A stretch of DNA of 64,000 nt, taken from NCBI GenBank assembly GCA_947259215.1, contig CAMYLJ010000004.1, forward strand, positions 140,011 through 204,010, in the 5' to 3' direction. The position numbers and the translations under genes were made by a program. Below are positions 39,734 to 49,151 of this stretch, piece after piece (within the stretch, counting starts at the first letter, position 1; every line of letters begins with the position of its first letter). This DNA comes from an uncultured delta proteobacterium. GTDB lineage: Bacteria; Myxococcota_A; UBA9160; JAFDET01. The notes beneath the pieces are model-generated. The model was not told the origin of the DNA. It did no database searches and saw only the letters and a list, made by a program, of their open reading frames with translations.

Positions 39734-41512
39734 GTGCCCACCCGAAGCGTCGTCGCCCCGATCGCCCTGCTGCTGCTGGCGCTGGCGTGCGCCCGGAACC
39801 CGGTGAGCGGACGGCCCCAGCTCGTCTTCACGGGCACGGCGAAGGAGGTGCAGATCGGCGCCGATGCCGCCCTGGAGGTGGAGCGCGAGCTCGGCCTGGT
39901 GGAGGACCTGGAGCTGGTGGCATACGTGGAGGCCGTCGGCGCGCGGCTGGCAGCGGTCTCGCCCCGGCAGGACCTGGAGTATCGCTTCCAGGTGGTGGAC
40001 ATGCCGCAGCCCAACGCCTTCGCCCTGCCCGGCGGCTTCATCTACGTCTCGCGGGGACTGCTGGCCCTGGCCGGATCCGAGGACGAGCTGGCCGGCGTGT
40101 TGGCCCACGAGGTGGTTCACGTGGCCGCCCGTCACTACGCGGAGGGGGAGACGCAGTCGCTCCCGATCGGCGTGCTGGCGGCCGCCGGCCAGATGGTGGG
40201 GAGTGTGCTCGGCGGCGGCCGCGTTGCGCGGGCGCTCGGCGCCTTGCCGGAGACCGCGGGCGCCCTGCTGCTGGCGGAGTACAGCCGTGGTCAGGAACGC
40301 GAGGCGGATCAGGTGGGACAGGAGCTGGCGGCCCTGGCGGGCTGGGACCCCGACGCCCTGGCCGACTTCTTCCAGCGGCTCGAGGGCTTCGAGGCCATGC
40401 AGGCGGAGGCGGGGGGCGCTGCCGCCCAGGGCCCGAGCTTCTTCGACTCGCACCCCACGACCGACGAGCGGATCCGCAAGCTGCGTCTGAACGGGGCGGA
40501 TCTCGAGCGGGGAGTCGAGCCGCCGCTCTCGCCGACGGTCGAGGACTTCCTGCGGCGCCTCGACGGCATGCGCGTGGGGCGGAACCCGGCGGAGGGCGTG
40601 TTCCAGGACGGGCTCTTCCTGCATCCGGACCTCGGCTTCGCGCTGCGCCTTCCCGCCGGCTGGGGGACCCGCAACACGCGCGACGCGGTGGCCGCGCTCT
40701 CGCCCGAGCACGATGCGCTCCTGATCCTGGCGCTCGAGGGTCGCGGCTCCGATCCCGAGGCGGCGTTGGTGGCGTTCGCGCGCCGGGCTGCCCTGACCCT
40801 GACCGACCTGGAGCACTTCGAGATCAACGGGCTCCCCGCCGTGCGCGGTCTGGCGGCGGTGGAGACCCGCGAGGCCACCCTGGTGGCCGACTTCACCTTC
40901 ATCGCGTACGACGGGATCGTCTTCCGCTTGACCGGCGCCGCGCCGGTGGCGAGCTACGACGGTCGCGCGCCCGAGATGCTGGAGGCGGTGGGGAGCTTCC
41001 GACCGCTGACCGACGAGGAGCGGGATCTGTTCGAGGTCCAGCTCCTGCGCCTCGAGCGCGCCGATCCGAGCGAGAGCCTGGAGGCGTTTGCCGAGCGCAC
41101 CGGGAGCGCCTGGAGCGCCGAGCAGCTGGCGGTGATGAACGGCCTCGAGCCGGGCGCCCCACTCTCGGCGGGGCGGCTCCTCAAGCTGGGGCACTCCGAG
41201 CCGTACCAGCCCCCCGCCGCTCCTGAGCAGGCTCGCTACAATCGCTGCGTGCCGAAGGTTTCCGTTCACGCCGCGCTGCGCGGGCCGACCCGGGGCGAGG
41301 CGATGGTCGAGGTGGCGGGCGCCAGCGTCCTGGCCTGCCTCGACGCGGTGGACGCCGAGTTTCCCGGGTTCAAGGAGCAGGTGGTGGCCCCGGACGGCTC
41401 GGTCCACCGCTTCGTGAAGGTCTTCCTGAACGGGGATCCGGTCGACTCCCTGGACGCGCCCGTGGCCGGAGGCGACGAGGTCGAGGTGCTGGCAGCGGTG
41501 GGAGGCGGCTAG
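39734..41512 (+). CDS. M48 family metallopeptidase lipoprotein, reading frame continues into a MoaD-like domain
   Basis: The M48 part is about 500 residues with a signal peptide and lipobox (LLLLALAC), the zinc motif HEVVH at about residue 124 and the third ligand Glu in READQVG. A C-terminal half with PAGWGTRNTRDAVAAL and LysM-like ending LLKLGHSEPY follows. Such BepA/YfgC-like proteases handle outer-membrane quality control. There is no stop codon before the MoaD-like segment (41249 on), so one open frame of 592 codons is seen. A periplasmic lipoprotein fused to a cytoplasmic sulfur carrier makes no sense; either the M48 gene runs through or a stop was lost. GTG 39734 is the start. Confidence 0.82.
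   Translation: MPTRSVVAPIALLLLALACARNPVSGRPQLVFTGTAKEVQIGADAALEVERELGLVEDLELVAYVEAVGARLAAVSPRQDLEYRFQVVDMPQPNAFALPGGFIYVSRGLLALAGSEDELAGVLAHEVVHVAARHYAEGETQSLPIGVLAAAGQMVGSVLGGGRVARALGALPETAGALLLAEYSRGQEREADQVGQELAALAGWDPDALADFFQRLEGFEAMQAEAGGAAAQGPSFFDSHPTTDERIRKLRLNGADLERGVEPPLSPTVEDFLRRLDGMRVGRNPAEGVFQDGLFLHPDLGFALRLPAGWGTRNTRDAVAALSPEHDALLILALEGRGSDPEAALVAFARRAALTLTDLEHFEINGLPAVRGLAAVETREATLVADFTFIAYDGIVFRLTGAAPVASYDGRAPEMLEAVGSFRPLTDEERDLFEVQLLRLERADPSESLEAFAERTGSAWSAEQLAVMNGLEPGAPLSAGRLLKLGHSEPYQPPAAPEQARYNRCVPKVSVHAALRGPTRGEAMVEVAGASVLACLDAVDAEFPGFKEQVVAPDGSVHRFVKVFLNGDPVDSLDAPVAGGDEVEVLAAVGGG
41237..41242 (+). promoter_or_regulatory. -10-like hexamer for the MoaD-like gene
   Basis: TACAAT, 6 nt before GTG 41249, inside the open frame that joins it to the M48 gene. 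It supports an independent, leaderless start. Confidence 0.5.
41249..41512 (+). CDS. moaD: MoaD/ThiS-family sulfur carrier protein
   Basis: 87 residues from GTG 41249, the usual size of MoaD. It has the ubiquitin-like fold pattern (VEVAGASVLACLDAV, FVKVFLNGDPVDSL, VAGGDEVEVLAAV) and ends in GGG. The final Gly-Gly would carry the thiocarboxylate used to build the dithiolene of molybdopterin or tungsten cofactor. It sits immediately upstream of an AOR gene, as do dedicated MoaD copies in other AOR loci. It may also be expressed only as the C-terminal end of the M48 frame. Confidence 0.72.
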   Translation: MPKVSVHAALRGPTRGEAMVEVAGASVLACLDAVDAEFPGFKEQVVAPDGSVHRFVKVFLNGDPVDSLDAPVAGGDEVEVLAAVGGG

Positions 41513-41585
41513 CCGCCTCCCCGACTCCGGCCGAAATCCGGACCCGGTCTGATATCCTACGCGGTCCTGCAAAAGGAGGTGCTGC

Positions 41586-43328
41586 ATGGCTGGCCCGAGC
41601 GGCGATCGTCTCATTCGCGTCGACATGACCCACCAGACTGCCACGGTCGAGGACTTCCCCGAGGACTGGAAGCTCCTGGGCGGACGCGCGCTCTCGGCCA
41701 GGATCCTCGTGAACGAGTGCGATCCCGCCTGCGATCCCCTGGGCCCGGACAACGTGCTCGTGATGGCGCCGGGCGTGCTGTCGGGAACCATGGCGCCCAC
41801 CTCCGGTCGCATCTCGATCGGCGGCAAGAGCCCGCTCACCGGCGGCATCAAGGAGGCCAACGCCGGCGGCAACCCGGGCCAGGACCTGATGAAGCTCGGC
41901 TACCGCGCGCTGGTGGTGACCGGCCAGCCGTCGGATCCGGACGCGCGCTACGCCGTCGAGGTGACGAAGGACGGCGTCGCGGTCGTCCCCGCCGACGACT
42001 GCAAGGGCATGTGGAACTACGCGCTGATCGAGCATCTCGGCGGCAAGTACGCCGCCAGCGCTTCGTTCATCAGCATCGGCCCGGCGGGCGAGATGCGGCT
42101 GGCCGGCGCGTCGGTGGCCTGCACCGACGCCGACCAGGACCGGCGGCCCGCGCGTCACGCGGCCCGCGGCGGCCTCGGCGCCGTGATGGGCGCCAAGGGC
42201 CTGAAGTACGTGGCAGTGGATGCGGAGAAGCTTGCCGGGCGGCGTCCGGCCGACATGAAGTCCTTCTCCACGCTGTGCAAGGGCTACTCGAAGGACTTCC
42301 GCGACAGCCCGAAGGCCAAGGTGTTCGAGTTCGGCACCAGCTCGGTGGTGCCGGTCGCCAACATGCTCAACACCTTCCCGTACAAGAACCGGACCGAGGG
42401 CCAGTCGCCGGACGTCGAGACCCTCGACGGCAAGCGCATCGTCGAGAGCTTCGAGACACGGGGCGGAGGCATGCACAACTGCATGACTGGCTGCATCGTG
42501 CAGTGCTCCAACATCGTTCACGACAAGGACGGCAACTACAAGACCAGCGCGCTCGAGTTCGAGACGCTCACCCTGCTGGGCGCGAACTGCGCCATCGCCA
42601 GCTGGGAGGACGTGGCGGACCTCGATCGCCTCTGCGACGAGATCGGCGTCGACACCATCGAGACCGGCGCCGCCATCGCGGTCTACATGGATTCCGGCGG
42701 CATGGAGTTCGGCGACGCCGAGGGTGCCAAGCGGATCCTGAAGGAGATCGCCGAGGGCACCGAGCTCGGCCTGGCCATCGGCAACGGCGCGCTCTCGATC
42801 GGGAAGAAGCAGAAGCACCACCGCATCCCGGTGGCCAAGGGTCAGGCGTTGCCGGCCTGGGACCCGCGTCCGCTCAAGGCCACGGGCGTCACGTACTGCA
42901 CGAGCCCCATGGGCGGGGATCACACCGCGGGCCTGATCGTGAACCCGGGCCTGCCGCCGGAGCAGTTCGCCCAGGCCTCGCAGGAGTCGCAGGTCATCAA
43001 CGCCGCCTGCGACTCGTCGGGCTTCTGCCAGTTCCTCCAGCCGACCTTGCCGGAGATCGCCGAGTTCTACTCGGGGCTCTACGGGGAAGAGATCGGCAAG
43101 GAGCGGGTGGCGGACATCGGCTGGGAGTGCCTCCAGGACGAGTGGAAGTTCAACTCCGGGGCCGGCTTCACCGCGGCGGACGACGACCTGCCCGCGTGCA
43201 TCCGCGAGGAGGGCGTGGGCCCCGGCGGCGCGCTCAAGTTCGACGTGGCGGCCGACGTGATCGCCCAGGCCAAGAACCAGCGCTTCGGCCCGAGCGACAC
43301 CTTCTGGACCACCAAGGCCACCGGCTGA
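41586..43328 (+). CDS. aor: Aldehyde ferredoxin oxidoreductase (tungsten enzyme)
   Basis: 580 residues. AORs oxidise aldehydes to acids with ferredoxin, using a tungsten bis-pterin cofactor. The first domain has the GGRALSARIL opening, GKSPLTGG and NAGGNPGQDLMKLGY. 4Fe-4S ligands are C299, C303 and C307 (NCMTGCIVQC), with another near residue 481 in DSSGFCQF. A strong Shine-Dalgarno (AAAAGGAGG) precedes ATG 41586, and TATCCT at 41553-41558 is a likely -10. The AOR is the first gene of a long operon with moeA-type and tup genes. Tungsten use is inferred from those neighbours, as the metal cannot be read from the protein. Confidence 0.92.
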   Translation: MAGPSGDRLIRVDMTHQTATVEDFPEDWKLLGGRALSARILVNECDPACDPLGPDNVLVMAPGVLSGTMAPTSGRISIGGKSPLTGGIKEANAGGNPGQDLMKLGYRALVVTGQPSDPDARYAVEVTKDGVAVVPADDCKGMWNYALIEHLGGKYAASASFISIGPAGEMRLAGASVACTDADQDRRPARHAARGGLGAVMGAKGLKYVAVDAEKLAGRRPADMKSFSTLCKGYSKDFRDSPKAKVFEFGTSSVVPVANMLNTFPYKNRTEGQSPDVETLDGKRIVESFETRGGGMHNCMTGCIVQCSNIVHDKDGNYKTSALEFETLTLLGANCAIASWEDVADLDRLCDEIGVDTIETGAAIAVYMDSGGMEFGDAEGAKRILKEIAEGTELGLAIGNGALSIGKKQKHHRIPVAKGQALPAWDPRPLKATGVTYCTSPMGGDHTAGLIVNPGLPPEQFAQASQESQVINAACDSSGFCQFLQPTLPEIAEFYSGLYGEEIGKERVADIGWECLQDEWKFNSGAGFTAADDDLPACIREEGVGPGGALKFDVAADVIAQAKNQRFGPSDTFWTTKATG

Positions 43329-43333
43329 CCAAC

Positions 43334-43351
43334 GGGGACGCGAATGTCCCC
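43334..43351 (+). promoter_or_regulatory. Hairpin directly before moeA start
   Basis: GGGGAC-GCGAAT-GTCCCC, 6-bp perfect stem, ending one base before ATG 43352. It could hide the translation start or be a remnant of a REP-type repeat. Confidence 0.4.
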
Positions 43352-44617
43352 ATGCGTGACATGCGCGACGTTCGGATGAAGGGGTTCGCCGGGCGGGCGG
43401 ACGTCGAGGAGGTGGAGCGCTTCCTGGCGGAGCGGGTGAGCGCGCTTCCCGCCGAGGACGTGGCGCTCGACGCGTGTGCGGATCGCGTGCTCGCGGGCGA
43501 CGTGCGGTCGGACGTGGACGTGCCTGCCTTCGCGCGCTCGGCCATGGACGGCTACGCCGTGCGGGGCGAGGACAGCTTCGGCGCGTCCGAGTACGCCCCG
43601 ATCGAGCTCGAGCTGCTGGGCGAGTCGCTCCCCGGCCGGCGTTTCCCGGGTCGGATGGGCCGAGGCCAGGCCGTGCGGATCATGACCGGCGCCCCGCTGC
43701 CCGACGGTGCGGACGCGGTCGCGATGGCGGAGATCGCCGAGGAGCACGGCGACCGCGTGGCGCTGCGCGACGCCGTCGCGCCCCGCAAGAACGTGGGCGC
43801 GATCGGAGAGGACATCGCGGCGGGCACCGTCGTGCTCCACGCCGGCCGGCGCCTGCGCCCCCAGGACGTGGGGCTGCTGGCCTCGATCGGCGTCGCGCCC
43901 GTGCGCTGCGTGCGCCAACCGCGGGTGCGGCTGGTCGTGACCGGCGACGAGCTGCTTCCGCCCGGCAGCCGGCCCGGGGGAGACCGCATCGTGGACAGCA
44001 ACTCTCCCATGCTGCGCGCCCTGGTGGCGCGGGACGGAGGGGCCTGCCTGCCCCACGAGATCCTGCCGGACCGCGCCGAGCGTATCCGGGCCGAGCTCGC
44101 CCGCGACGACGCCGACGTGGTGCTGGTCTCCGGCGGCAGCTCGGTGGGGCAGGAGGATCACGCGCCGCGGCTCGTCGCCGAGCTCGGGAGCCTCGACTTC
44201 CACGGCGTGGCGATGCGTCCCTCCTCGCCCGCCGGCATCGGCCGCCTGGGAGCCGCGGAGTCCCCGCGCTGGGTGTTCCTGCTGCCGGGCAACCCCGTTT
44301 CGTGCCTGTGCGCCTACGACTTCTTCGCGGGCCCGACGATCCGCGCCCTGGGCGGGCGCGACCGCGGCTGGCCGCACCGGCGCGTGCGGCTGCCCCTGGC
44401 GCGCAAGATCAGCTCGCTGGTCGGGCGCGTCGACTACGTGCGGGTCGCGCTCGAGCGGGGTCGCGTGGTTCCCATCGCCACCTCGGGTGCGTCGATCCTG
44501 TCGTCCACCGTGCGGGCTGCCGGCTTCGTGGTGGTTCCGCGGGATCGCGAGGGCATGCCCGAGGGCGCCGACGTCGAGGTGCTGCTCTACGACCCGGCCG
44601 CGGAGGTGGCGCCGTGA
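43352..44617 (+). CDS. moeA: MoeA-like molybdopterin molybdenumtransferase
   Basis: 421 residues. MoeA inserts molybdenum or tungsten into adenylylated molybdopterin. Signatures SAMDGYAVRGEDS, GPLPDGAD-like GAPLPDGADAV, VVTGDELL, SGGSSVGQEDH and LLPGNPVSC are in order. Other in-frame starts are ATG 43361 and 43376. It follows the AOR by 23 nt and overlaps the next gene by 4 nt (GTGA). Possibly tungsten-specific, given the operon. Confidence 0.92.
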   Translation: MRDMRDVRMKGFAGRADVEEVERFLAERVSALPAEDVALDACADRVLAGDVRSDVDVPAFARSAMDGYAVRGEDSFGASEYAPIELELLGESLPGRRFPGRMGRGQAVRIMTGAPLPDGADAVAMAEIAEEHGDRVALRDAVAPRKNVGAIGEDIAAGTVVLHAGRRLRPQDVGLLASIGVAPVRCVRQPRVRLVVTGDELLPPGSRPGGDRIVDSNSPMLRALVARDGGACLPHEILPDRAERIRAELARDDADVVLVSGGSSVGQEDHAPRLVAELGSLDFHGVAMRPSSPAGIGRLGAAESPRWVFLLPGNPVSCLCAYDFFAGPTIRALGGRDRGWPHRRVRLPLARKISSLVGRVDYVRVALERGRVVPIATSGASILSSTVRAAGFVVVPRDREGMPEGADVEVLLYDPAAEVAP

Positions 44618-46515
44618 AGCAGCAGCAGTTCCTCGATGTGATCGACCGCGACGAGGCGGAGGCGCGCTGGCACACGGTGCTGGAGCTGGTCACGCTGCCC
44701 CCCGAGGTGGTGCACCTGGGCGAGTCCCTGGGGCGGATCCTGGCCGAGGACGTCCGGGCCGACGTCGACGTGCCGTCCTTCGACCGCTCCAACATGGACG
44801 GCTTCGCCGTGCAGGCGGCGGACACCTTCGGCGCCATGGAGGAGGCTCCGGTCCGCCTGCGACTGAACCGCGAGACCATCCCCACCGGCGTCGCGCCGCA
44901 GGAGGAGATCAAGCCCGGCACGGCGACGACGATCGCCACCGGCGGAATGCTGCCCCGTGGCGCCGACGCCGTGGTGCCCGTCGAGCACACGGACGTGGAG
45001 GAGTTCGACGAACGCCTGGTGGTGCGGCGGGCCGTGGTGCCCGGCGCGGCTGTGTCCTTCGCGGGCACCGACATCGGCCGCGGCGAGACGGTGCTGTTCG
45101 CCGGAACGCGGCTCACCTCGCGGGAGACCGGGATGCTCGCGGCCGTGGGGCGCGAGCACGTGCGCGTGGTGCGCCGCCCGCGAGTGGCGGTGCTCTCCAC
45201 CGGCGACGAGATCATCGAGCCCGGTGCGCCCATGCGGGCCGGCCTCGTCTTCGACAGCAACGCGCGCATCTTGTGCGACGCGGTGCGCGAGCTGGGCGGC
45301 GACCCCTGGTTCGCGGGCACCGTCCTCGACGACGTGACGGCGGTACGCTCCGGCCTGGAGCGCGGCCTGCGGGACGCGGACCTGGTGATCCTGTCCGGCG
45401 GGACCTCGAAGGGAGAGGGCGACCTGAACAGCCTCGTGGTGTCGGAGCTCGACCCGGGCATCGTGGTGCACGGCGTGGCGCTGAAGCCGGGCAAGCCCAT
45501 CTGCCTGGCGGCCCACGCCGGGCGGCCGGTCGTGATCCTGCCCGGCTTTCCCACCTCGGCGGTCTTCACCTTCCACGAGTTCGTGGCGCCGGTGATCCGA
45601 AGGATGCTGGGGCTGCAGCCGGACCGGCGCGAGAGCGTGCCCGCGCGCCTGGCCGTGCAGGTGGCTTCCGAGCGCGGCCGCCTCGAGTACCTGCTGGTGG
45701 GGCTCGTCGAGAGCCCGGACCTCGGGCTGGTCGCCTACCCCATGGGCAAGGGCAGTGGCAGCGTCACCGCCTTCAGCCGCGCCGACGGGTTCGTGCGCAT
45801 CGGTCGCAACGTCGAGATCGTCGAGGCCCAGGCCGACGTCGACGTCACCCTGGTGGCACCCGAGCTCGAGCCCGCGGACCTGGTGGTGATCGGGAGCCAC
45901 TGCATCGGACTGGATGCGCTGGCCGGCGCGCTCCAGGCGGAGGGCTTTCGGGTCAAGATCCTCTCCGTGGGCAGCCAGGGCGGTGTCGCCGCCGCGCGCC
46001 GCGGCGAGTGCGACGTGGCGCCCATCCACCTGCTCGATCCCGAGACGCAGACCTACAACCAGCCCTTCCTCGGCGAGGGGCTGCGGCTGCTGCGTGGCTA
46101 CACGCGCATGCAGGGCGTCGTGACCCGCGCGCGTGAGGCCCGCGACGTCTCCGAGCTGCTGGACGATCCCTCCCTGCGCATGGTGAACCGCAACCGCGGC
46201 GCGGGAACCCGCATCCTGATCGACGCACTGCTCGGCGAGCGCCGTCCGCCCGGGTACGCCTACGAGCCGCGCTCCCACCACGCGGTGGCGGCCGCCGTCG
46301 CCCAGGGGCGCGCCGACTGGGGGGTCACGATCGAGCCGGTCGCGCGCGAGGCGCGCCTGCACTTCCGCCCGTTGCGCGCCGAGCACTACGACTTCGCGGT
46401 GCCCGAGTCGCGCTGGGAGCGGCCCGCGGTGCAGACGCTGCGGCGCCTGCTCGAGCCCGGCAGTCGGCTGCGCGCGCGGCTGGGGGAGCTGGGATTCGGA
46501 GAGGAAGACGCGTGA
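44614..46515 (+). CDS. MoeA-like protein fused to a periplasmic-binding-like domain
   Basis: 633 residues. The N-terminal 400 or so form a second MoeA (RSNMDGFAVQAADTF, PRGADAVVPVEH, LSTGDEII, SGGTSKGEGD, LPGFPTS). The C-terminal 220 are a PBP-like domain (IGSHCIGLDALAGAL, VGSQGGVAAARRGECDVAPIHL, NRNRGAGTRILIDALL) of the kind fused to MoeA in archaea and many anaerobes. The fused domain probably binds a metal oxyanion or substrate. It overlaps moeA by 4 nt and the tungstate-binding gene by 4 nt. Confidence 0.88.
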   Translation: MKQQQFLDVIDRDEAEARWHTVLELVTLPPEVVHLGESLGRILAEDVRADVDVPSFDRSNMDGFAVQAADTFGAMEEAPVRLRLNRETIPTGVAPQEEIKPGTATTIATGGMLPRGADAVVPVEHTDVEEFDERLVVRRAVVPGAAVSFAGTDIGRGETVLFAGTRLTSRETGMLAAVGREHVRVVRRPRVAVLSTGDEIIEPGAPMRAGLVFDSNARILCDAVRELGGDPWFAGTVLDDVTAVRSGLERGLRDADLVILSGGTSKGEGDLNSLVVSELDPGIVVHGVALKPGKPICLAAHAGRPVVILPGFPTSAVFTFHEFVAPVIRRMLGLQPDRRESVPARLAVQVASERGRLEYLLVGLVESPDLGLVAYPMGKGSGSVTAFSRADGFVRIGRNVEIVEAQADVDVTLVAPELEPADLVVIGSHCIGLDALAGALQAEGFRVKILSVGSQGGVAAARRGECDVAPIHLLDPETQTYNQPFLGEGLRLLRGYTRMQGVVTRAREARDVSELLDDPSLRMVNRNRGAGTRILIDALLGERRPPGYAYEPRSHHAVAAAVAQGRADWGVTIEPVAREARLHFRPLRAEHYDFAVPESRWERPAVQTLRRLLEPGSRLRARLGELGFGEEDA

Positions 46516-47351
46516 GGGACGCCACCCGCGTCGCCGTCCTGGCGCTCCTGGTGGCGGGCTGCGGAGCGGGCGAGGAGCCGGCCGCCGCCGCGATCGACGT
46601 GGCGACCACGACGAGCACGCGGGACTCGGGCCTCTTCGACGAGCTCCTCCCGGCCTTCCGCGGGGCGACCGGCATCGAGGTCCGTCTGGTCGTCGTGGGA
46701 AGCGGCGCTGCGCTCCGCATGGGCGCCGACGGTGACGTGGACGTGCTGGTGACCCATGCGCCCGAGGGCGAGCTCGAGCTGGTGCGCGCCGGCAAGCTCG
46801 TCGACCGGCGCCCCTTCATGGAGAACCACTTCGTGCTGGTGGGGCCGGGAGACGATCCCGCCGGAATCCGGGACCTGCCCGCCAGCGCGGCCTTCGCCCG
46901 CCTGGCCGAGCGCAACGTTCACTACGCGAGCCGCGCCGACGACTCCGGGACCCATCGGCGCGAGCAGGCGCTCCTGCGCGAGGTCGGCCTCGACCCCGAG
47001 GCCGGCTGGCCCGCCGTGCTGCGCACGGGCGCGGGCATGGGCCAGACTCTGCAGGTGGCGGGCGAGCGGCGCGCCTACGCGTTGACGGACATCGGAACCT
47101 TCGAACGCTTCCGTACGCGCGTGGACCTGGAAGCGCTCTCGCCTCCCGACGCCTCGCTGCGCAACCTCTACTCGGTGCTGCGTCCGAACCCCGATCGCTA
47201 CCCACCGGATCATCTCGACGTGGAAGGCGCGCTCGCCCTGGCCGACTTCCTGCTCTCGCCGGCCACCCAGGCGCGCATCGCCGCCTTCGGGAAGAATCCG
47301 TCGGGGCGCCCTCTCTTCGCGCCGCTGTTCGCGCCCGGCTCCGAGCCGTGA
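46512..47351 (+). CDS. tupA: Tungstate ABC transporter, substrate-binding protein
   Basis: 279 residues with lipobox (VLALLVAGC), so a periplasmic lipoprotein. The tungstate-binding motif TTTSTRDSGL follows the mature N-terminus, as in TupA/WtpA-type binding proteins. Later segments YASRADDSGTH and ALTDIGTFERF are also typical. GTG 46512 overlaps the upstream gene and its stop overlaps tupB. Confidence 0.9.
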   Translation: MRDATRVAVLALLVAGCGAGEEPAAAAIDVATTTSTRDSGLFDELLPAFRGATGIEVRLVVVGSGAALRMGADGDVDVLVTHAPEGELELVRAGKLVDRRPFMENHFVLVGPGDDPAGIRDLPASAAFARLAERNVHYASRADDSGTHRREQALLREVGLDPEAGWPAVLRTGAGMGQTLQVAGERRAYALTDIGTFERFRTRVDLEALSPPDASLRNLYSVLRPNPDRYPPDHLDVEGALALADFLLSPATQARIAAFGKNPSGRPLFAPLFAPGSEP

Positions 47352-48000
47352 GCCCGCTGGTCTGGGTGGGTGTGGCCGAGGTCGCGCTGCGCACGCTGGC
47401 GGTCTCGGCCAGCGCGCTCCTGCTGGCGCTGGCGCTCGGCCTGCCCCTCGGCTTCCTGCTCGGCCGCCATCGCTTCCCGGGGCGGGGGCTGCTCGCCGCC
47501 GTCGCCAACGCGGGCATGGGCTTGCCGCCGGTGGTCGTGGGACTGGTCGTGTACCTGGTCCTCCGGCGCGGCGGTCCCCTGGGCAGTCTCGAGCTCCTGC
47601 TCACGCCGCCGGGCATGGTGATCGCCCAGGTCCTGATCGCGCTTCCGCTGGTCGTGGGAATCACCCTGGCGGCGGTGGGGGCGCTGCCGCCGGATTGGCA
47701 CCTCCAGGCTCGCGCCCTCGGGCTGCGCGGTCCGCGCGCGCTGTGGGTGCTGGCGCGGGAGATCCGGCTCGGACTGCTGGCGGCGGTGATCGTGGCGCTG
47801 GGCGGCATCATCTCCGAGGTGGGCGCCGTGCAGATGGTGGGCGGCAACCTCGAGGGCCAGACTCGCATGCTCACCACCGGCATCCTCATGTACACGCAGA
47901 TGGGTCGCTTCGAGGACGCGCTGGCGCTGGCGGCGGTCCTGATGGGAATGACCTTCGTGCTGGCCGGCACCCTGACGGCCATCCAGCAGGCGAGGCGCGC

Positions 48001-48004
<4 letters not shown>
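47348..48004 (+). CDS. tupB: Tungstate ABC transporter, permease
   Basis: 218 residues with six predicted membrane helices. The cytoplasmic coupling loop of the family is seen as RALGLRGPRALWVLAREIR. It works with TupA and TupC. GTG 47348 overlaps tupA and the stop overlaps tupC, each by 4 nt. Confidence 0.9.
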
Positions 48005-49083
<1,079 letters not shown>

Positions 49084-49151
49084 GGGCCGTCCGCAGCGCG
49101 AGCCTCGTCGGATTCTCGCCGACTCGCTGAAGCCGCTGCTCCGGCGGACCG

